Assembly (NCBI GenBank): GCA_964017235.1
Contig: OZ024935.1
Span: forward strand, 8,556,001-8,620,000
Reading direction: 5' to 3'
DNA length: 64,000 nucleotides
Source: Sabellastarte sp. h YS-2021
Taxonomy: Eukaryota; Annelida; Polychaeta; Sabellida; Sabellidae
The position numbers and the translations under genes were made by a program. The notes under the pieces were generated by a model. That model saw only the letters and a list, made by a program, of their open reading frames with translations, searched no databases and had not been told where the DNA came from. The number at the start of each line of letters is the position of its first letter. Positions within the stretch are counted from its first letter, which is position 1. Below are positions 20,700-34,020 of the stretch, piece after piece.

Positions 20700-22720
20700 T
20701 TCATTTTGGCTGTTCTACTCTTCCATAGTTTTCTTGATTGTCATAAATCACAGTTGTGTGTCTGCCTACATGCTTTTTATTTCACTCACAAGAAAGATGT
20801 CTGTGTATTATATAATTCACCAGTTGCTGAGTTTCAAGTAATCATTAAACATCCATTGTTATCTAAAAAGACCTTAAAACCACAGTTATATTATTAAATT
20901 AGTTATCTTATTCCATTATATTTTCACAATGTGTTAAATGAGTATGACAATTGGTATTTCATAAATTAAAAGAAATATTGCTAAATGAAAAAAAAATCAT
21001 TATTTCAGATATTTAATAGATCTTCACATTGAATTACTGAGGCATTGATAAAACCCAGTCAAATGAAACAAATGTTCCTGTCTGTATTTTACACTCAATT
21101 TCATACAATAGACAAGCTTCCGGAATGATATATATGAAAAATATATCAGGAATAGAGATGATAACATTGTATGAGTACCTAACGGGTATAATATAATTAA
21201 TACCTAGGTCCCACCTTTCTATGCCACAAGCTATGAAGAAATGGATATGTGTACTTTTGCTTGTGGATTGTTGTGGTACCATCTGCTTTGCATCTTGGTG
21301 AGACATCTTTAGTGGATTTCAGTGGGATTCACATTTGGGGAGGAGACCTTTGACACAACATGGAATGCAATTTGCATTTGCGATTACTTTTTTAAAATGT
21401 TTTAAGAATCTCGCATGAGCTCTCAAAGCTGTACAATAATATCTGCTTTAGAAGGGTGAGGAGCGTAGGTGAGATTGGATTGCTATAATTAGAATTATAA
21501 AACGGACACCTGCGCAGTCGATGAATATGTGTCTCTGTGTATTTTGTTAAGAGTACTTAATAGAGAAACTAATGTACACTGTTCAAATCTAGGAACATGG
21601 TTGCGCAACATAATCTTGAAAATAAAACTGAAAACAAACAAAATCAGTGAACATTGGATAAAACAACAATTATCGTTTTATAATAGAAATAAACTACTTT
21701 TGCTTGGACTTTTGCCTTCGGCCCTTGTCCTTTATTTGAGGTTATTTTTGTGATTGAATTGCCAATAAATAAAGTCCGTGCTTACGTAGTTTATTTCTAT
21801 AATATCGGACAACTCATTCTTCATACTGTACTACCAAGATATGAGGTTTCTTTTTGGACCAATGAGAATGAGATTGTTAGCCAGAACTCAAATCAGATAA
21901 GAATTACTTTCCAACACTGAGGAAGTCTTTTCTACAAGTCGTCTGTTATTTTTATTCAAATACGGGGTCTTCTTTTTGGGTTGGACTATACCTTATGACT
22001 AAAGTAATGACTCCACATTCCAGATTGTGCTCATGATCATTGCCCAATTTGGGGTCAGGGGCAATTTTGTGAGGTTGTATTGGTTTAGAGGCAAAGGGGG
22101 AATTCTGGCATTTTTGGGAAGGATTAATAAAATGTCTTTGCTTTCTAAACCCACAGTCAGGATCAGTCCGGAGACAAGCTTCAGTCATGATACAGTTGGT
22201 CATAGAGGCCAGGAAATACTTCATACAGGTCATATCACTAATAGAGCGATTGTTTTGCTGTTAAGGGCAGTCTTTTTATAACTGTGTAGGTCAGGGAGGT
22301 TTTTGGTCCCAAATTTGACCTTAAAGATGAAATGGAGTGGCTAAAATTTATTTTTTCAGCTTTCAGGATGGTCTGGGATATGCACCCATTAGGTCCTTCC
22401 TATGGTCTGTCTTGTCATATTGAAATTTCCCGCCTTTTTGGTACTGTTTCGTCACAATCCTCTCCTGATCCTGTCCGAATTTATTTTTGGCCCCTGTCCA
22501 AACATTCCTTGAATATGGAATCAGGCCTAAAGTGAGATGAAATGGGGATTTATTATGACATGACTGATACAACTTTAGTTGTTGTGATATTTCAATAATT
22601 TACATCACTGGTGGTCCCTTTCAAATTTGGTATGCCCATGGTTCCTAAATTTAAATTCAAAATGAAATCATATCTTAGTGACAGATCCTTTCACATCTAT
22701 TGCACAACACTATTTCTAGT
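20700..22720. other. Unassigned region between the PLE relic and the carbohydrate sulfotransferase
   Basis: Contains several short ORFs on both strands (longest 93 aa, minus, 21952-22233) with no recognisable domain. The last ~120 bases are probably the 3' UTR of the minus-strand sulfotransferase gene. Confidence 0.35.
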
Positions 22721-22721
22721 A

Positions 22722-25493
22722 TTATATGCAAATATGTAATCTGTCATATTGTTTGCATGTGGCATATACATCTGTTCCATTCACAAAATATGAATAACCA
22801 AACAATTCTATATCTTCTCTATATTTTTTCGATATTGTAGATATCCAGTGGGCTTGCTTCTTTAACTTTGAAAACAGTGGTAGGTATCGCCCATACTGAT
22901 TGTCCATCGTCTTCCTCTGTGTGTTTAGCTGTACCAAAGGCCCCTGTGCCATCAATTTGTGATGTATTATGAAATCTAGATCTCTGTCCATGGTTTCAGC
23001 CTTGGCTATGTAGCTAAACAAACAAATAAAAATAATTTAGACAGAGCGAACATTTAAAAAATAACATGCATTCTTCTTGACCTAGTCCTTTGTCCAAATA
23101 TGAAATAAATATTAAATTAAAACCCTAGCCAATCAGGATCTCCAGACCATAATAAACCATTGTAATGCTCAAATTGACCAATTTTTTGCAAAGCTGAAGC
23201 AGAAATTGTGTAATAAAAGACAACCTTAAAAAGTAACTAAAAGGTTAAAAATCATTTGTGTATTAAATAAATTTATAAGTTGAACTTGTGTAAACAATAG
23301 AAATGTAATGTAAATTCAAAAATAGCATCAGAGATGAAACAGTATTAAGGTACAGAGGCTTTCAGCATAGACACTGCAAGTTCTGTAACGGGGCATAAGA
23401 AAATATCACTTAAGACAGTAAATATGTGTGTAATGCCAAACTTTTAAAAAAGGGCCATGTAATAGCAAGATGTCAATATTAATTAGTAAACTAAAATTTA
23501 TGAGGTTGCCAAATTTCTCGATTGAAGTATAGCTGTCACTGAAGATAGTACAATTGGGTAAAAGCACATATAATAGTGAGTTGCAGAAATCCACGTATTT
23601 CCCTGATTGAAACAAGTATGAAATATAGCAGTAAAACAAGGCCAAAGCTCCAACAATAAAACAATGTCACACCATAAATTTACACACCTACATGCTCAAT
23701 CAATAACCCTAGATATTGTCAACGTTTTATATCTTACTGTTTACAAGATATAGTCTGGAATTTACAGGCCAAGGTTACTATGACAAGGTCAAATGTCAAA
23801 TCAAGGTCACACAACTGATAACACAGCTGCACCCTCTAAACAATGACCTTAAAAGTATTAACTTTCTTCACTTTATGGTTTCCCAGATATAGCCCATACA
23901 AGACCATATTTCCTTATTCACTTTTTTACCATCAGAATAGAAGTCATAATGCCTTCTAGTATGAGCTTATCCATGCTAGTCTGTGTTGGACGAATAACTT
24001 AAACAGAAATCACGTACTTATGGCACACAAAAACTTGTTTATCATTCACTGTATGATGTATTTCTCAAATAGATAGGATAGGATGTGTATAGACCTAGTG
24101 CCAGGTCTTTCCTAGTTTTGTGTATTTGCCAATACCATGAGTATTTGTCGACAAGTGCAACTTTGTTTTGTAATTCTTTTAAAACTCTTTAACAGAATAA
24201 ATATGTAATATGCATCATGAGGAAGGGTATTTTACAGAGTTTCAGCCTTTTTGTTTGCATTTGTTTAAACATGGGTTTATTACCTCCACCAAGGAGGTTT
24301 TATTTTCATGATTGTTTGTATGTGTGCTTGTTAGTTGGCTGGATTACTGCTAATTTGACTGCTAGTTGGATTTTCATGATTGAAGTGAGAACATGGGTCT
24401 TGATTAAACTTGGGCCACTTTAAATTTTGAGAGTGACCTGGATCACTGTCTGGATGCAAAAAAAAAATAATCCAAATTTTTCCATTTACTTATTCTATTT
24501 TTGCTCTGATTGCTCTTGTTTTACTCATTAACCACACAAAATGGTGGAGTATAAAAATGAAATGTCTACCATTAGATGTATATATAAAAATATATGACTC
24601 ACGAAGATAAACAATATAGTATATATGCCACGCATTTGTTTAATATTGTCATCTTCATTCGCAATATATTTTTCATGTAAGTCATTCAGAGAAGTTTTCC
24701 TATTGCATTTATGACTCAATACCTGTATCGTAAGGAACAAGGACGGGTCAGCTGGAATATGCTTGTCCAGTGGTCATTTTGTACTGACATTACGTATTGC
24801 AGAAATTCTTCAAATGTCACAGACTTCCCATCTCGAGCAAGCTTTTTGACTCTGTCTGCAGTGATACGCCTCTTTTTCAAAATGGCTTGTCTTAATTTGT
24901 TATCCATATTAGTCACAACAATCTTATCCATATAAGCAGATTCTAGTCTGTCAAATGGGTGCCTCACTGTCAAGATGGTGTAGTATGTCTTCAAAGATGT
25001 CAAAATCTTACTTTGGTTCATCTTTATAGCTGGTATTATACTACTGTTTTTGAATGCTCCACTTTTGTGTATCAAGGGCAATTTTTTCCCTTTTGTTGAC
25101 CATTTGTATTCCTGAGCAGATGATGATCTACTGTTATTGCGCAATGAAAAACGCCAAGTAGTTGATCCTGTTTTTGGAACAGAATTCAGGGCAACCTTGT
25201 TTGATGTATCAATCAGAAGGTATCTTCTTGGTAGGATTATGTGTTTTCCAGAATAGCTTTGCGGTATGGTGATATTGTATCCAAGGCTTATGCAGGCATC
25301 ATGTAGTATCTTTAGTCTGCTTAGTCTAGTCTGTTGTAAATCTGTATGAACAGAAAAACATTGGTGTATAACAGGAAAACTACTCTGTTTTTTTCACAAA
25401 AGAAAACATATACATCTGATTCTGTTGAACTGGGCTTTGTTGGACTAGATATTATTGGACCAGGCATGTTTTGTCTTTTGGACTGATTAAATT
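22722..25493 (-). CDS. Carbohydrate sulfotransferase (chondroitin/dermatan 4-ST family), C-terminal three exons
   Basis: A Golgi enzyme family that sulfates glycan chains from PAPS. Three exons with consistent phases are seen: 25414-25493 (donor gat|gtatat), 24723-25330 and 22722-23013. The second holds the 5'-phosphosulfate loop ALNSVPKTGSTTWRFSL and the 3'-phosphate motif ILTVRHPFDRLESAYMDKI, then FEEFLQYV and NDHWTSIFQL. The junction to exon 3 rebuilds LRYSYIAKAETMDRD, like the K-Y-E-T block of CHST8-14 proteins. The end (KYREDIELFGYSYF) is the usual C-terminus. About 326 residues are covered; the first exon(s) with the signal anchor were not found and should lie above 25.5 kb. Intron 2 holds a dispersed repeat. 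No break is visible. Exact paralogue cannot be told. Confidence 0.88.
23755..23830 (-). repeat. TGACCTTTGACCTT-type dispersed repeat fragment
   Basis: Minus-strand short motifs of the GTGACCTTGATTTGACATTTGACCTTG kind (seen on the plus strand as CAAGGTCAAATGTCAAATC and AAGGTCAC) match the repeat family at 54.07-54.61 kb. It lies in the last intron of the carbohydrate sulfotransferase. Confidence 0.55.
24275..24500 (+). repeat. Dispersed non-coding repeat (CCAAGGAGGTT family)
   Basis: Begins CCACCAAGGAGGTTTTATTT, continues through TTTGTATGTGTGCTTGTTAG, TGGATTACTGC and TTGGGCCACTTTAAATTTTG and ends with GACCTGGATCACTGTCTGG. This layout is typical of a repeat widespread in aquatic invertebrate and some vertebrate genomes. 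No coding capacity. It sits in the last intron of the carbohydrate sulfotransferase. Confidence 0.55.
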
Positions 25494-26608
25494 CTAAAAT
25501 ATGCATCAAGAGGGTTGTTTTACTGTTATAATTCTCCCATTATTGGAGGTATTGGATATACTTGGCTATTGTTTTGGCTTTGGATTTTGCATCCCATTCA
25601 ATAATTGGATAAAAGAGGTTGCAAGGATTTGTGATAACAAATTCGCATTATATAAGTTTGCAGTAACTGTTCAATTTGACTGATTATCACAATAGCAGCA
25701 GGAAATAATGAAATCTTTGCAACTATACAGGAGATTTGAGAAATAGAAGCATATGAATATAATCTGAGTACTAAATATGTTGTCTTTAAATTTTAAAAAT
25801 CAGCCAAAAATTTCTCATTTGAAAATGTAATAGTTAAATGACAGAACAACAACCACCATGAAAAACAAAAAAAAACAAAAAACCCAGAATTCTATAGAAC
25901 AATATCCTGAAGAAATGGTCCTTCAACAGTAGTCATTACATTTGACAGGCAAACTAAAAGGTGAATGGAAAGTCTAAAGCAGGTCAATAAGCAGTTAAAA
26001 CCAGGACTTTAGTCAAGCTTAGATTTTTACTTGGACTGAAGTGGAAGGTTTGCAATGCATTTAATTGGTTGGACAGGCAACAACCGCCCCCACCCCCGAA
26101 TCATTTCCAGTGGTACAGAGCAATAATCTTAATCAATGTGTATGCTTTTGATACATGTAATATATATTAACCAAGTAGTATTCATTGAAGATGTATTCAC
26201 AATCACTGTCAGCCTTAAATTATCACCACTCCCAACCCCCTCTTTATTATCCCTCATTTAAGCTGAGGGAAGATGGAATCACCTCGTTTATCCATCAGTT
26301 ACGAAAATGTAATTGATTGCTTTCCAAGTGCAGTTTTATCACAACAAGGAAGAAAAGTGATAAACGTACGGAAAGTGACAGCCCAGCTGCAGCTAAAACA
26401 CCTAAATTGTCAGTTTTACAGCATGATACAAGACTCTGTAGAGCTTATACATGATTCATGATTTAGTACACACCACGGAGACACTTTTTTGGAAATCTTA
26501 CTATGACAATGATCGTTTCATGCATATGCAGCACATTATCTTCCTCATGATGTAAGTGCAGCCAGAATTGTATCAAACACAAATTGATACACCAGTATAA
26601 CGCCTGTA
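25494..26608. other. Intergenic or unrecognised 5' part of the carbohydrate sulfotransferase gene
   Basis: No convincing exon for the missing N-terminal membrane anchor was found. Small ORFs (25501-25683, 26273-26461) have no known domain. An A-rich tract lies at 25860-25885. Confidence 0.35.
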
Positions 26609-26843
26609 GGGGGCGCAGTGCCAGAGTGGTAACACTCTCGCCTCCCACCTCTGAGGCCGGGGTTTGGTTCTCGGCACGGCCTCAAGTGGGAAAGCTGGTA
26701 GTTGCTTGCTACTGGTCGGCAGTTTACAGTACAGAACCTTGACCAACTGTATGTTCTGGTTTCCTATGCCATTTCAACTGCCCGTCGTGATATGACCTGT
26801 ACAGTGTTGAAAGAGAGATAAAACCCCAAATAAATAAATAAAA
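26609..26843 (+). repeat. tRNA-derived SINE, nearly complete
   Basis: Head GGGGGCGCAGTGCCAGAGTG holds the A box, GGGGTTTGGTTCTCGGC resembles a B box, the body has CTGTATGTTCTGGTTTCC and CCGTCGTGATATGACCTGTA, and the tail is AAATAAATAAATAAA. Same family as 2917-3136 and 55490-55594. A LINE tail starts immediately after it. Confidence 0.85.
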
Positions 26844-26844
26844 T

Positions 26845-27330
26845 CCTGTGCTTAAGAAATTGCATTGGTTTCCTATTGAACAGCGCCCAGTGTTTTAAAC
26901 AGCCAGACTTGTTTGTAAGTTTCTTCACACAAGTTTTCCCAGGTATTTTGCTCCATATCTTCTTTCTGCAGCAGTTCTTATAGTACCAGCCGCAGTGAAA
27001 GTGGTGGCAGTTTCCTTGTCATTCCAAAGTTCTACCCTTTTGTTGAATAAATCTGTCAAACAGTTTGGTAATAGTTTTGCTTTTGATGCTCCCACTGTGT
27101 GGAATGCTCTTCCAGATGAGATTCGTGCATCTCCCACTCTGGCTTCTTTCAGAAAGCAGCTTAAAACCTACCTGTACACCAAAGCATACCACCTTAGCCT
27201 GGATCATCCCCTGGCATTCTTTGTGGTGCTTGACCCCTCTTATGTCTCTGGATACTGAAATTTTGTTGACTGCTTTTTGATTTTGTTGTGCCTTAGAATC
27301 CTCTTGTATGTGGAGATTAAGCACTATAAA
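26845..27330 (+). mobile_element. LINE reverse-transcriptase C-terminal fragment
   Basis: Starts with PVLKKLHWFPIEQRPVF and continues in other frames to FGNSFAFDAPTVWNALPDEI, then RASPTLASFRKQLKTYLY, the standard C-terminal domain of CR1/Jockey-group LINE proteins. At least two frame changes or stops separate the parts (for example the TAA right after RPVF). Only the last ~130 codons exist, so this is a 5'-truncated dead copy. Confidence 0.78.
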
Positions 27331-29804
27331 AGTCCAATTAAATTAGAATTATACAATCAAACCTGTACAGTGACCGTTCGCCGTTTGAGACCATTTTTAT
27401 TCCCCCAAGGAAATTTACATTTAAAACATGCACTGAAGTGTAACCACTCTGGAGACCACTTAATCATTCCCAAAGACATAAAAACCTCCACACAAAAGAC
27501 CACTCAATGGAGACTGCAGGCTAACATGGTCAATGATAATGTGGCGAACGTGATTTGCGGTAAAATTCGGCGATATTCAGCAATTTTCGGCGATTTCGGG
27601 GGTTAGCAATCATTGGGAAATCTCTCAGGTTTCCAGGGTTTAGTATGGGCCGGAAATGCCCATCTGGTTTTACATAGGGTGTTTGTAAACATGGATTTGC
27701 AGGTAGGAAGTTGTGGTCAAAAATGATCCAAGGGATGTTTTTGATCACACAAAGAGGTGAGTAATCCAGGGATTACAGGATGTGGGTGAGCACATGTTAG
27801 GCTTTCTTTTTGGATCTGGACTTTGAGGGAGGACTGATTTAAGTGCTAGGTATGAAATCTTGAAATATCACCCAGTTATTTGATCAATCATGTCAAGTTT
27901 GATAAAATTATGAAAATTATAAGGATAATAAGGATTCATCTCATCAATTTTAGGAATTTATTGTAATAGTTTCCTTGTTTGGTAAGTACTTTTAAATTTA
28001 TAGTTTGAACCAATTGGTGTGGGGCCATGTGTCACATGGATTGGCCAGTCTGTGTGATATTTTGATCCTCTTTAAAAATTTACAATCATTTTGACCGGCA
28101 TGTCAGAAAACTGGCTTTTGATTTCATTCATTATCATCTTTCACTAAAAAAATACCATGGGACAAGTTTGGTCTGTTTGTTTTGTGTTTTCCCTATTTTG
28201 ACCTGGGGAGGGACTTTTGTTCATGTGCAGGTGGACAAACATGGTATTTAATCATCATTATTATCAGGTTGCTGCACACCTGTTGGGTATTTTGACTCCC
28301 AGGGGATGGGTACACTGGGACTTGGACTGTGGCGTAGATGCCTGGAACAGTCACAGGACTATGGGTCAGGAACCCAGGGAGAGTCCTGACTTTTAAAGTA
28401 GGCCACTGAAGGGTTTAGAGTTCTGCAGGTCTTTGAAAACCCTGCACCCATTCAAAAGGTCAACTTTCATTCATTCATTTCATTGAGTTAGATTCCCTCA
28501 AGTCCATGGGGCAAAATTCATGGGTTGGGGTTTCAGGTTCAGATTTGGGTGGTGAGATTTTGGATGACTGAGTCCCGGTTTGTCCGCCGACTGAGTCAGT
28601 TGAAATTTCCCCACCCTAGCTGGTCCCAGGTTTATATTTTTGAATGTTTTGAATAATTTTAGCCATCTCAGGTCAGTTTCATAAATGTTTAATTAATTTT
28701 AACTTCGGTTTTGACCTGCATTTTGCTATATATTTTATATATATATATTTTTGTTGTTTCTGGTAAAGTGGTATTTTTTATTGCTCATGAATGTAACTGC
28801 TGTTTGACCTGATTTTTGCTACATATTTTATATATTATATTATATTACTACTCATGAAATGTAATTTAAGTATTCAGTAATGAAAATACTATTAAAATGA
28901 TTAAATAATCTGTGAATATAAAATATTAAAGTAATCGATTAATTCATTAATTAATTGACCTGATAAAATCATTATTTCTTGAAGAAGTTTGTGTGACACT
29001 TTTGTTGTCGGAATTTGTCAGTTCAGATCAAGTTCAGACTTGACTCTGGCTAATTTCTAATCCATTCTGATTTAACTTGTTCTATATTTTATAATTATGT
29101 ACCCTTTAACACTTTCAAGTTGTAATAATAATTAACAATGTGCTCTATTTCCTAATATTTGTGTTGGTGTCTTTATTTTATTTTAATTAATTTATATTTT
29201 AATTTTCACACACACTCTTAATTACTTTCTGTTTCCAGTTTGACATGTCTTAACTCATACTGTGGTTTTGGGTTTTACTTATACCTTTGAATCATTATTT
29301 AATACCATTCTTAATAATTTTCTGTTTCCTATAATTTAATTGTTTAACTATCTCATCCTATTTGCTATTCTGTGTGTTTTTCTATGATTTCATGAATTCT
29401 ATGTTGATATTTGTTGAGTGTGTGTTTCTCTCCGTTTAATTGCTATATACATGTTATTTTGAATAAATATCAATAATTTTATAATTTTACATAATGTGTT
29501 TCATTACATGTGTTATGAGTCATAGCTATTGAAGTTTCAGCTTAGGATCAGATCTCAGTACTTGGGCTGCAAAGGTTCCATCTTGCTCACGTTCTCCTAC
29601 TCTACAGTAAATTGTGTCATGCTACTTGTGTGGAGATTCAGGTTCGTTTTACCTATGAATTGAATCTTGGGTCAAATCCAGTGTACTGACAATAGTTTGA
29701 CCGTTATATTGTCAGGGTTAAGTTGTTTTAATGGTTTGGTTGAGCCATAATTCAACCTGGTGGTAAAATTTGAACAAATTGTGAGGTAATCAGATTTTGA
29801 TTCG
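27331..29804. other. Long AT-rich intergenic stretch
   Basis: No gene seen. 28.25-28.64 kb is locally richer in G and could be a degenerate repeat end. Around 28.72-28.86 kb there are TATATA runs. Nothing can be assigned. Confidence 0.35.
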
Positions 29805-30003
29805 GGGAGGGATCCGGCCCGGCGGGAGCCCCGTTTTGAATGACAATCCCCGGGGGGTCGCCCGCTTTGTAGAGTGCGGGTGCGCCACCGGCTCCGGATG
29901 TTTCCGCGACCGGGGCCAAAACTCCCGTCCCCGGAAACCCGAGCCCTTCCCCGATCCGATGCGGCAGAGGCGGACTGAGGCCGGGGGTCCCGTCTCGCCA
30001 CAA
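29805..30003. other. GC-rich island of unknown origin
   Basis: About 200 bases with G+C near 70% begin and end abruptly in sequence of about 35% G+C. Both strands have an open frame simply because stop codons are AT-rich. It contains GC-rich inverted motifs (for example GTCGCCCGCTTT..AGTGCGGGTG). It could be a fragment of an rDNA spacer or expansion segment, a captured foreign piece or a structured repeat; none of these can be shown here. Confidence 0.5.
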
Positions 30004-30309
30004 TAATCAATAGATGGGCCATATATGGTGAATTATCCCCATTGTTCATTCCACATACTTGTGACATGAAGATAGTGTAACATAGTAGATTAGTTGAAGG
30101 GGAGGCTTTAAATTCAAGGTTTACTGTATGTACTGGTTTGTGGCCAGTGTTATAGTTGTGATAGAAATAGATCACCTTGAGAGGTATTTAGTTCATGAGT
30201 GCAGATAAAATATTTTAGAAATAAACTCGTGAATTCATGAATAATCATGAGATGACTGGCTAAAGTTAAGTGAATAGGTTGAACTGTCTGTAAAACTCCC
30301 ACCAATTTA

Positions 30310-33300
30310 TCTTTGAAAAGGCATTTGATAAGATTAACAGTGTCACAGAAGTTGGACATTTTGTTAAATGGTGTTAAGGACATGGGTGCTCAACTTGAAG
30401 ATCATGGTGAGCGACTACGTAAGCAAGAAAAGAGGGTGAGCATCCATAGCATTTCAGGTTTGCCTTCGGCTTATAGCTTGCCTAAAGCTACTTCTCTTTC
30501 TGTGGCAGAACCCCCACAAAGCAAGCCTGAGAAGATGCCATTATTTGAAGTACTGAAGACGGACTCATGCATCCAGGCAGAGATGGCCAGACATCTTTAT
30601 GAATACCAAAATGCATCAAAAACTGATTGACTAGTTAAGCCACTTGCTACATTAACATCTGGTAGATATAGAGCAGGTATAACAAAAATTAGAACAAATT
30701 AGAAATTAGAAGTAAATTGGCCTCAAATTGGTAGCAAACAACCAACATATGACAAACTGTCAAATGATCAATGGATACAAGCTTTTTGTTTTGCATGTTT
30801 GAAGAGAAAGATCAGAGTTTTAGGGAGACAGTGTTATAATAGAAGATTATATGGTTTGCAAAGATGTAAGAGAATATAGTGAATTATATCTTGAACTAGA
30901 TGGGTACAGAAGTTATGGGGATATGTCCCTCGAACTAGTTGAATCAAAGAATAGAACTACGTTTACTATGAATCTATGTGAAAGCAGTATGTATGATATG
31001 GAACCTGCAAAAATTAAGAATGCCAGTAACTTTGTAACTGAAAATAGTATTGAGGTTCTAATTCATGGTTTAGTTGACAATTTGGTTTATTATACTAACA
31101 AATCTGCTATATATTTGATAAACCAACTTTCATGCAAAAATATTGACATAAAATTAAATGATGACAAGGGAGCCTCTCATTTGGGTGAGATGATATATAT
31201 AGGCATATATCTTCTAGCAAGGATGATAATATCGTGCATGCATATCATCTAAATCAAGATGACTTACTGGTAAATATAAAGCCATTATAACGAGAATTTG
31301 GATTTATTCCAGATATAATTCCAAGTATTATTAATTCAGCTGAAGGTGAAAAAATAGAATTTTGTAATCCTAGTCAGTGATATGCATAAGGTAGTAAAAT
31401 ACGAATAAACCCAATTACCAGGAGGCATGTGTTACTGTATCTTGATGTAATGTAATCCATCTGGATTACAAGTCCAAGCTTGGTGCCAACTGGTTAAAGA
31501 TTATGACTTTAAAATTTTAGTGGAATATGCTGAGTTTGGATTTCCCCTTGGTGTGGACTATGATATGTTCAAAAACTCATGCTTCTTTAAATCGAAAGGG
31601 AGAAGTCATTATACGGCCCTTTTGAGAAATCACCATTTGATCAGACTCACTATTCACCTCTAATGACAAGAGATAAACCAGATGGTGGGGTTTGAATGAT
31701 TGTTGACCTTTTATGGCCTATAGGTCAGAGTGTTAATAGTTGTGTGGCTGCTGACATATATAATAATATACCTTTTACTTTAAAATATCCTGCAATTGAT
31801 CAAGTTGTACAGAAAATTCAGGAATTTGATCCCACTTGTCTTCTGTACAAGGTTGATTTGAAACAAGCTTTCCAAAATCTTAAAGTAGAGCCTTTATACT
31901 ATCCATTATTAGGCTTATGTTAGCGGAATGATACATTTTTATTACGTAAGTGTTCCGTTTGGATTTAAATTTGGAGCAGCGGCGTGCAAGATGTGTACCG
32001 ATCTCATTAGGTTTATGTTACAGAAAAGTGAAAGTTGGCTTATAACTTATTTGGACGATTAGGTTGGGGTAGCCCCCCCCCCCCCCCCCCCCCCATCATT
32101 AGCAAATTCTCACTTTGATGCTTTGTTGAATATATTACATTGTGTTGGATTACCAATTAATATGAAAGAAGTTGAAAAGCCTAGAAGTCAAATTACATGT
32201 CTTGGCATAAATATTGATGCTTATACTGGGGTATTAAAGATTCCAGATACTAAAGTGCAATAGATTGCTACATAATTTATAAAATGGGCTAGTCAAACGC
32301 ATGCTACTAAAAATCAGCTACAAAAACTGACTGGAAAATTATTATATATACAGAGATGCGTGAAACCAGCATGCATATTAATCAATAGAATATTGACCGT
32401 ATTACATAGCGCCTCACAGAAACGAGTGGTTTGGCTGCCATCATGATATAAATTGGTGTAATACATTTTTACAGATATATAGTAGAAATACATAGAAAAT
32501 TTCAAATACCTCAGCAAATATTCGTAGATGCTTCATTGTATGAAGTGGGTGCAAAATGGGATGATCAAGTATTCTCATGTACAATTCCTGATAACTTAAG
32601 AAGAATAGGTTCAATTGTCCAGTTTGAGGCAGCTAATGTGTTACTCACAATACGATGCTGGTGTAAAAATTTAAAAAATAAATCAGTTTTAATTTGGTGT
32701 GATAATTGGGCAGTAGTAAATGTTTTTAATAGTTATAAAGTTAGAGATCCTTTGTCGATGGCTATAATTTGTTCAATGTGGCTGTATACAGCAGCATAAA
32801 TAATCAGGTCAAGCATATCAAAGGGCTAAATTAATGTATATGGGGACATGCTTTCATGTTGGAGAGTTTACAAAGATTTACAAATACCTGAGGTCAGAAT
32901 TTTAAAACAGTGTTACTGGCTTCAAGTTAATCCAGAAATGTTATTGCCAGATTTTCAGATTTAGGTAACAATGGCTTATCTGTATATATTATTTATAATT
33001 GGTGTCAGAAAAAAACCCAGAATTCTGCTGTCAGTCTTTAATTTGTAGGTTCCCCTCTGGAACAACTAGCTAATCAGTCTGATAAACATATTGCTGCTGG
33101 AGTCAGACCCAGGACGGCCGCATCCCACCTAGTGACATTCAAGCTGTTCCTGGCCTTTGTGGTGTACATGAACATTGCTGTACCTCATGCATCAAGCACA
33201 ATAATAGTTTATTTAGAGTTTGTAGCACATAGTAATTAAAAAATTTCCTCATTACATAATCATGTGTTGGTATTAAAGCACTACTTTGGTCTATTTGGTT

Positions 33301-34020
33301 GGCCAGTATCAGCCTTTGCTAGTAGAAGAATACAGTTATTACTTAAGCCAGTACAAATGAATACAAAAATGCAAATATCAGTGAAGAGTGTCATTAGTAT
33401 ATCATTGCTCACTAAGCTAGTAGAGTATGCAAGAAAATTACATACTGGACAGGTATTTGCGGCAATAGTTTTGATCTCCTTTTTAGGGTTCTTTTGTCTG
33501 GCTTCCTTAGTCCTGGCTTCAGTAAAACAGTTTGATAAAACTAGGTTCTCAGTAATAGGATTCTTATATGGGGAAATCCTCTAGTCCACATAATAATAGC
33601 ATGTGCAAAAATCTGCAAACTGCTGGTAAAGTGCAGGTAGTACAGCTCCCACGATTACATAATGTTAAAATTATGCTCAACATTGCAAACAATGTAGAAG
33701 GGATAGTTCCAAAGATTCCCACCTATTCCAAATTCAAAATAGGAAGGGTTTGGTTCCTGTGATTGCTATCAGGGTTTGATCCTTTTTAAAAACATGTGTG
33801 GTTGGACTGGGTTTGATCCCGAAGGACTATTCCTTTCATGCATTCAGAAGAAGTGGGGCATCTTTTGTGCTTGATAATAATGTGGACCTAACAGCTATCA
33901 AACAGCATGGAAACTGGTGTAGCGATGTTGTCGTCATCCCTTAGTTCTACACCAAAGCTGCGAGTACTATATGCACAACTTTCAAAAACAACCTTCCTAA
34001 ATATTTGGGGGTTTGACAGT
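30310..34020 (+). mobile_element. YR (DIRS/Ngaro-like) retrotransposon, fossil copy 1
   Basis: Parts occur in the expected order. A gag-like region with a coiled coil lies at about 30.31-30.87 kb (LEDHGERLRKQEKRV, later PQIGSKQPTYDKLSN). The reverse transcriptase lies at about 31.4-32.3 kb (AEFGFPLGVDYDMF, YKVDLKQAFQNLKV, a YLDD-type box). An RNase H-like region is at about 32.5-32.8 kb (VLIWCDNWAVVNVF). The tyrosine recombinase is at about 33.0-34.0 kb (DYSFHAFRRSGASF with the H-x-x-R box, then KQHGNW). It is heavily broken and old. A run of 22 C lies at 32073-32094. Split or inverted terminal repeats were not identified, so DIRS versus Ngaro is open. Confidence 0.75.
30851..31252 (+). other. 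Unrecognised 133-codon ORF within the YR fossil
   Basis: An open stretch between the gag-like and RT regions, containing YSELYLELDGYRSYGDMSLE and IEVLIHGLVDNLVYYTNKSA. It has no recognised domain and no counterpart in the second fossil copy at the same place. It may be a separate insertion or diverged element sequence. Confidence 0.3.

Noticed and set aside
29672-30175. 167-codon ORF across the GC-rich island
   Set aside because: Open because stop codons are rare in GC-rich DNA; half of it lies in AT-rich flanks with no domain.
32073-32094. Run of 22 C as a functional G-quadruplex or i-motif site
   Set aside because: It lies inside a decayed element and could be an assembly or polymerase artefact; no other support.
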